Assembly (NCBI GenBank): GCA_964472905.1
Contig: CAYYMI010000011.1
Location: 1-55,004 of the forward strand
DNA length: 55,004 nucleotides
Direction: 5' to 3'
Source: Hellea sp964472905
Lineage (GTDB): Bacteria; Pseudomonadota; Alphaproteobacteria; Caulobacterales; Maricaulaceae
The notes under the pieces were generated by a model. It did not search any database. It saw only the letters and a list, made by a program, of their open reading frames with translations, and had not been told where the DNA came from. How positions within the stretch are numbered: position 1 is the stretch's first letter; each line of letters opens with the position of its first letter. Positions 50,407 to 55,004 of the stretch are shown here, piece after piece. A program made the translations under genes and the position numbers.

Positions 50407-51027
50407 ATGCAAGACCCACAAGACGTTTTAACGAATTACCTCATTCCGACGGTTGTTGAACAATCAAGCCGCGGAGAGCGGGCTTTTGATATTTATTCAC
50501 GGCTTTTACGGGATCGTATTATATTCCTTTCGGGTGTCGTTGAAGATGGCATGGCGGCATCAATCACCGCTCAGCTTCTCTTTTTGGAATCTGAAAATCC
50601 TAAGAAAGAAATTTCAATGTATATCAACTCCCCTGGCGGTGTTGTGACGGCTGGCATGGCGATTTACGATACAATGCAATACATTAAATCCCCTGTTTCA
50701 ACCGTGTGCATGGGCCAGGCTTGCTCTATGGGGTCGCTTCTGTTGGCCGCTGGTGAAGATGGACAGCGTATCGCGCTCCCTAACGCTCGCGTCATGGTAC
50801 ATCAACCCTCTGGCGGTTTTCGCGGGCAGGCGTCTGATATTCAACGTCATGCCAATGATATTTTGGCGATGAAAAAGCGCCTTAACGAGATTTATGTTAA
50901 GCATACGGGCAAAAAATACGCGACGATTGAAAAGACTCTGGATAGAGACCATTTCATGACAGCAGATGAGGCTAAAGACTTTGGTATCGTTGACCATGTT
51001 TATGCAAAACGCGGGGAAGATACTTAG
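50407..51027 (+). CDS. clpP: ATP-dependent Clp protease proteolytic subunit
   Basis: 206 aa from the second ATG, which has AAGGA 7 nt upstream; the ATG five codons earlier has no such site. The serine-protease triad is visible: S107 (GQACSMGS), H132 (VMVHQPSGG) and D181 (LDRDHFM). The N-terminus NYLIPTVVEQSSRGERAFDIYSRLL is typical. Fourteen subunits form the chamber fed by ClpX, encoded next. Confidence 0.97.
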   Translation: MQDPQDVLTNYLIPTVVEQSSRGERAFDIYSRLLRDRIIFLSGVVEDGMAASITAQLLFLESENPKKEISMYINSPGGVVTAGMAIYDTMQYIKSPVSTVCMGQACSMGSLLLAAGEDGQRIALPNARVMVHQPSGGFRGQASDIQRHANDILAMKKRLNEIYVKHTGKKYATIEKTLDRDHFMTADEAKDFGIVDHVYAKRGEDT

Positions 51028-51034
51028 TATTTTA

Positions 51035-51054
51035 CATCACTATTAAGGGTGATG
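51035..51054 (+). repeat. stem-loop after clpP
   Basis: CATCAC, an 8-nt loop and GTGATG form a 6-bp stem just after the clpP stop, followed by a broken T-rich stretch (ACTTATTTTA). It could be a weak terminator; clpX may still be read through. Confidence 0.3.
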
Positions 51055-51213
51055 ACTTATTTTAACTTGCCAGTCTGGTCAGAAAAGTGTTCCTATATGG
51101 GAAATGGTAAGGCGGTTTTAATAAAACTGTCGTAATACGGGGCAATAACCGGATTTTATTTAGGCATTAGCTTTGCAGTGAATCCGCAATAACAGGCGAA
51201 AACGGATATAATA

Positions 51214-52476
51214 ATGAGCAAATCAACAGGTGACAGCAAGAACACTCTCTATTGTTCATTTTGTGGTAAAAGCCAGCATGAAGTCCGAAAATTAATAGCA
51301 GGACCGACTGTTTTTATCTGTGATGAGTGCGTCGAGCTTTGCATGGATATCATCAAAGAAGAGGGCAAAGGCTCTATTGCCAAGTCACAAGAAGGCGTGC
51401 CAACGCCGCAAGAAATATGCGATACGCTCGATGATTACGTTATTGGGCAAAACTATGCCAAAAAAGTTCTCTCAGTTGCTGTGCATAACCATTATAAGAG
51501 ACTTAATCACGCGACATCTAATCCTGATGTTGAACTTGCTAAGTCTAATATCCTTCTGGTTGGCCCAACTGGCTGTGGTAAAACGCTCCTCGCGCAAACT
51601 TTGGCTCGTATTTTAGACGTTCCCTTTACAATGGCGGATGCGACGACACTGACTGAGGCGGGTTATGTTGGTGAAGATGTTGAAAACATTATTCTCAAGC
51701 TCCTTCAAAGCGCGGATTATAATGTTGAGCGAGCCCAGCGCGGTATCGTTTACATTGATGAAGTCGATAAAATCAGTCGTAAGTCGGATAATCCGTCGAT
51801 TACGCGCGATGTATCTGGGGAAGGTGTGCAGCAAGCCTTGCTTAAAATCATGGAGGGAACTGTCGCGTCAGTGCCTCCGCAAGGCGGACGTAAGCACCCT
51901 CAGCAAGAGTTTTTACAAGTTGATACGACCAACATCCTATTTGTTGTTGGCGGCGCTTTTGCCGGCCTAGATAAAGTTATATCAAACCGGGGTGATAAAG
52001 CCTCTATAGGGTTTGGTGGCGAGGTTAAAGAATTGGATGAGCGCCGCGTTGGAGATATTCTACAGGGTGTTGAACCCGAAGATCTTACGCGTTTTGGATT
52101 GATTCCAGAATTTGTGGGCCGTTTACCCGTGATTGCCACATTAACTGACTTGGATGAAGCGGCCCTTATAACGATCTTAACTGAGCCTAAAAATGCCTTA
52201 GTGAAGCAGTACCAGACCTTGTTTGAAATGGAAGATGTTCGTCTATCTTTCTCTGATGACGCCTTAAAAGCAATTGCGAAGAAAGCTCTGGACCGCAAAA
52301 CAGGGGCTCGCGGGCTTAGATCCATTATGGAAGGTATATTGCTCGATAGCATGTATGATTTACCGACCTATGAAGGCGTAGAGGAAGTTGTTATCAACGG
52401 AGAAGTGGTGAGCGGCCAGGCTAAACCATTACTAATCTACTCAGATAAAAAGCAGACAAAAGAAAAAGCCTCTTAA
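51214..52476 (+). CDS. clpX: ATP-dependent Clp protease ATPase subunit ClpX
   Basis: 420 aa. The N-terminal zinc-binding domain uses C14, C17, C36 and C39 (CSFCGKSQ, CDECVELC). The AAA+ core has Walker A GPTGCGKTLLAQ, Walker B VYIDEVDKI, and the pore and sensor segments GEGVQQALLKIMEGT and KTGARGLRSIMEGILLD. It unfolds substrates and feeds them to ClpP. The 186-bp gap from clpP is long enough for its own promoter. Confidence 0.98.
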   Translation: MSKSTGDSKNTLYCSFCGKSQHEVRKLIAGPTVFICDECVELCMDIIKEEGKGSIAKSQEGVPTPQEICDTLDDYVIGQNYAKKVLSVAVHNHYKRLNHATSNPDVELAKSNILLVGPTGCGKTLLAQTLARILDVPFTMADATTLTEAGYVGEDVENIILKLLQSADYNVERAQRGIVYIDEVDKISRKSDNPSITRDVSGEGVQQALLKIMEGTVASVPPQGGRKHPQQEFLQVDTTNILFVVGGAFAGLDKVISNRGDKASIGFGGEVKELDERRVGDILQGVEPEDLTRFGLIPEFVGRLPVIATLTDLDEAALITILTEPKNALVKQYQTLFEMEDVRLSFSDDALKAIAKKALDRKTGARGLRSIMEGILLDSMYDLPTYEGVEEVVINGEVVSGQAKPLLIYSDKKQTKEKAS

Positions 52477-52521
52477 AGGATAAGTTTCTGCAGATAATGG
52501 TGGTTTTATAGGATGTAATGT

Positions 52522-52551
52522 CTTGAAACCGAGACTGCCTCATCCCACTTA
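52522..52551 (+). promoter_or_regulatory. sigma-32-like (heat-shock) promoter candidate of lon
   Basis: CTTGAA (52522-52527), a 15-nt spacer and TCCCACTTA (52543-52551) resemble the heat-shock consensus CTTGAA/CCCCATTTA. They lie about 50 bp upstream of lon, a classical heat-shock gene. This is based on a match by eye only. Confidence 0.45.
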
Positions 52552-52600
52552 TACATGATTGGGACGCATATCTGATGTGTCCTGTTAAATGAGATGATTT

Positions 52601-55000
52601 ATGTCTGACGCCCAGCTTTTTCCCGTTTTACCTTTAAGGGACATTATTGTGTTTCCCTTTATGGTGGTTCCGCTCTTTGTTGGACGGGAGAAGTCTATCA
52701 AGGCGCTTGAAGATGTTATGGCTCAAGATAAGCGTATCTTGCTACTGACGCAGAAAGATGCCGAGTCAGATGAACCAACTCGTGAAGATATTTATCACCG
52801 TGGGTGCGTTGCAAAAATTCTTCAACTGCTGAAATTGCCCGACGGCACAGTTCGCGTTCTTGTCGAAGGACAGGACCGGGCGGTTGTTGAAGCCTTTACT
52901 GATAAAAAAGAATTTATAGAGGCTTATGCCCAAACAACGCCGTCAAAATTTAGCGATGCGGCTCTCATAAAGAAGCTGACAAAGCAAGTCCGCGACACTT
53001 TTGAGACCTATGGTAAGTTAAATAAGAAAATCGCCGAAGAAGTTGTCACATCTGTCACTGAAACAACTGAACCCTCAAAATTAACCGATGTCATATCCGT
53101 TCATTTGACCGCAAAAATAGACGAAAAACAGACTTTGCTGGCCGAGGAAGAGGTTTCGGTTCGCCTTAAAACGATTTTGGACTTAATAGACGGTGAAACC
53201 AGCGTTCTAAAAGTCGAGAAAAAAATCCGAGGTCGTGTTAAACGCCAGATGGAGAAAACCCAGCGCGAATATTATCTCAATGAGCAAATGAAAGCCATTC
53301 AGTCAGAACTTGGCAATGGTGACGCGCCCGATGAATTTGCTGAGCTTAATAAGAAAATTGCCGATACCAAGCTTTCAAAAGAAGCTAAAGAGAAGGTCGA
53401 TGCCGAGATAAAAAAACTCAAACAAATGAGTCCTATGTCTGCTGAAGCCAATGTTTCCAGAAATTACCTAGATTGGATGTTATCAGTTCCGTGGGGTAAG
53501 AAAAAACGCATCCAGCGTGATTTGAAAAAGGCTCAAGAGATTCTAGATGCAGATCATTATGGATTGGATAAAGTCAAAGAACGTATCATCGAGCATCTGG
53601 CCGTACAGACGAGAACGAAAAAGGTTAAAGGCCCGATATTGTGCCTCGTTGGACCTCCCGGCGTTGGTAAAACATCTTTGGGGAAATCAGTTGCGCGTGC
53701 AACAGGCCGCGAATTTGTCCGTGTCTCATTAGGCGGGGTGAGGGACGAGTCTGAAATTAGAGGGCATCGCCGAACCTATATTGGGTCTATGCCAGGCCGT
53801 ATCATTCAGTCGATGAAAAAAGCCAAATATAACAATCCTTTATTCCTCTTTGACGAGATTGATAAAATGGGGTCTGATCACCGTGGTGACCCTTCATCTG
53901 CGCTTTTAGAAGTTTTAGACCCTGAGCAAAATAATACATTCAGCGATCATTATCTGGATGTCGATTACAACCTTTCCGATGTTATGTTCATAACAACAGC
54001 AAATTCGCTGAATATGCAGCAGCCGCTTTTGGACCGCATGGAGATCATTCGCATCCCCGGCTATACCGAAGATGAAAAAATAGAAATTGCGACGCGCCAT
54101 TTATTGCCCGATACAATGACAGAGCACGGCCTCAAAAAGACAGAGTTCACCGTCAAAGAAGAAGCTATTCGTGACATCATTCGTTATTATACCCGCGAAG
54201 CAGGTGTTCGGAGTTTGAAACGCGAAATTGCTCAGCTTGCGCGTAAGACTTTGAAAAAAATTGTTTCAAAAGAAGCCAAGAAAATTACAGTCTCATCAAA
54301 AAATATCGAAGAATTTTTGGGCGTTAAAAAATTCCGTTTTGGACAAACCGATACAGAAGACCAAGTAGGCGTTGTCACCGGTCTGGCCTGGACCTCAGTT
54401 GGTGGAGATATATTGACAATCGAATCTGTGTCCATGCCAGGTAAAGGCAAAATGACGGTGACTGGAAACCTTAAAGACGTCATGAAAGAATCCATCTCAG
54501 CCGCTAATAGTTATGTTCAGGCCAGAGCCCCGGAGCTCGGTATTAATCCAAAGGTCTTCCGAAGCACAGATATACATGTTCATGTGCCTGAGGGGGCTAC
54601 GCCTAAAGATGGCCCAAGTGCTGGCGTGGGTATGATAACGGCGATGGTCTCTGTCTTGACGGGTATTCCCGTACGTAAAGAAATTGCCATGACGGGCGAA
54701 ATCACCTTACGAGGCCGCGTGCTGCCGATTGGCGGCCTGAAGGAAAAGCTGTTAGCTGCGCTGCGCGGCGGCGTCACAACAGTTCTTATTCCGCAGGATA
54801 ATGCCAAAGATTTAGCAAATGTCCCTGATAACGTTAAAAATGCCCTCAAAATCATTCCCGTAAGCTCGGTGGATGAGGTTTTGAAGCATGCGCTGACAAA
54901 GCAACCTAAAAAGATAGAATGGACAGCGACAGACGAAGCCGCACTGGCAGGAATAATTATGAATGAAGGTGTTGACCTTGGCGGTAAATCTGCGCATTAA
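52601..55000 (+). CDS. lon: ATP-dependent protease La (Lon)
   Basis: 799 aa, complete, ending 4 bases before the window end. The N-terminal substrate domain starts FPVLPLRDIIVFPFMVVPLFVGR. A coiled region (QREYYLNEQMKAIQSELG) leads to the AAA+ module with Walker A GPPGVGKT and Walker B FLFDEIDKM. The proteolytic domain has the Ser-Lys dyad S673 (PKDGPSAGVG) and K716 (GGLKEKLLAA). It degrades misfolded and regulatory proteins. Confidence 0.98.
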   Translation: MSDAQLFPVLPLRDIIVFPFMVVPLFVGREKSIKALEDVMAQDKRILLLTQKDAESDEPTREDIYHRGCVAKILQLLKLPDGTVRVLVEGQDRAVVEAFTDKKEFIEAYAQTTPSKFSDAALIKKLTKQVRDTFETYGKLNKKIAEEVVTSVTETTEPSKLTDVISVHLTAKIDEKQTLLAEEEVSVRLKTILDLIDGETSVLKVEKKIRGRVKRQMEKTQREYYLNEQMKAIQSELGNGDAPDEFAELNKKIADTKLSKEAKEKVDAEIKKLKQMSPMSAEANVSRNYLDWMLSVPWGKKKRIQRDLKKAQEILDADHYGLDKVKERIIEHLAVQTRTKKVKGPILCLVGPPGVGKTSLGKSVARATGREFVRVSLGGVRDESEIRGHRRTYIGSMPGRIIQSMKKAKYNNPLFLFDEIDKMGSDHRGDPSSALLEVLDPEQNNTFSDHYLDVDYNLSDVMFITTANSLNMQQPLLDRMEIIRIPGYTEDEKIEIATRHLLPDTMTEHGLKKTEFTVKEEAIRDIIRYYTREAGVRSLKREIAQLARKTLKKIVSKEAKKITVSSKNIEEFLGVKKFRFGQTDTEDQVGVVTGLAWTSVGGDILTIESVSMPGKGKMTVTGNLKDVMKESISAANSYVQARAPELGINPKVFRSTDIHVHVPEGATPKDGPSAGVGMITAMVSVLTGIPVRKEIAMTGEITLRGRVLPIGGLKEKLLAALRGGVTTVLIPQDNAKDLANVPDNVKNALKIIPVSSVDEVLKHALTKQPKKIEWTATDEAALAGIIMNEGVDLGGKSAH

Positions 55001-55004
55001 GCGC

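Noticed and set aside
1..55004. CRISPR arrays, rRNA genes, prophage or toxin-antitoxin cassettes
   Set aside because: No regularly spaced repeats, rRNA signatures or phage genes were seen. The membrane protein/XRE pair at 12.9-13.6 kb lacks toxin features.

Overview
The window reads as a chromosomal segment of an alphaproteobacterium with moderate G+C, closest in feel to the Maricaulales/Hyphomonadaceae-type lineages; the genus cannot be fixed from the sequence. Pointers are the order coaD - cyclophilins - queA - tgt, an intact arginine succinyltransferase (ast) operon, a tRNA-His with A73, an Mla-type operon with a STAS-fused permease, and the order tig-clpP-clpX-lon. About 50 protein genes and two tRNAs are densely packed. 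No intergenic gap exceeds about 250 bp. I saw no transposase, integrase, phage gene, rRNA or CRISPR array.

Layout. 0.2-4.3 kb: coaD, an exported and a cytosolic cyclophilin, queA and tgt (queuosine synthesis). 4.4 kb: tRNA-Lys with a clear promoter. 4.7-7.6 kb: two tandem outer-membrane proteins sharing a perfect 885-bp direct repeat but carrying different C-terminal domains. 7.7-12.8 kb: an operon of an M20 hydrolase with astA, astD and astB (arginine catabolism). 12.8-13.6 kb: a small membrane protein plus Cro/CI-type regulator behind a run of palindromes. 13.6-15.7 kb: an MDR oxidoreductase and phenylalanine 4-hydroxylase. 15.8-20.5 kb: a giant AsmA-family protein divergent from a Tat-type M48 lipoprotein. 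20.6 kb: tRNA-His.

20.7-30.7 kb is the most distinctive block. It is a catabolic cluster with two KshA-like Rieske oxygenases, an Old-Yellow-Enzyme-type reductase, two SDRs, an acyl-CoA ligase, an amidohydrolase-fold protein without the usual metal ligands, an enoyl-CoA hydratase and an MFS transporter. Both divergent intergenic regions of this block carry the same palindrome, TGCGTA-N18-TACGCA, so I infer one regulator for the whole block. A hydrophobic polycyclic or steroid-like acid is a plausible substrate, but the sequence does not prove it.

30.7-41.2 kb: Do-type protease, serB, miaA, a terminator and possible small RNA, a VTT-domain membrane protein, the elongasome operon mreB-mreC-mreD-mrdA-rodA, and a convergent REC-Hpt phosphorelay protein. 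41.4-48.7 kb: SNF-family transporter, small lipoprotein, dipeptide epimerase, an Mla-like lipid ABC transporter (STAS-MlaE, MlaF, MlaD, PqiC-like lipoprotein), and a DedA protein. 48.9-55.0 kb: trigger factor, ClpP, ClpX and Lon, the cytosolic protein-quality-control set. Lon has a sigma-32-like promoter.

Most genes sit in tight operons with 1- or 4-nt overlaps. Four convergent gene pairs overlap by exactly four nucleotides at shared TTAR stop codons. Several starts were placed downstream of the longest possible frame because a ribosome-binding site or family alignment favours the later codon.
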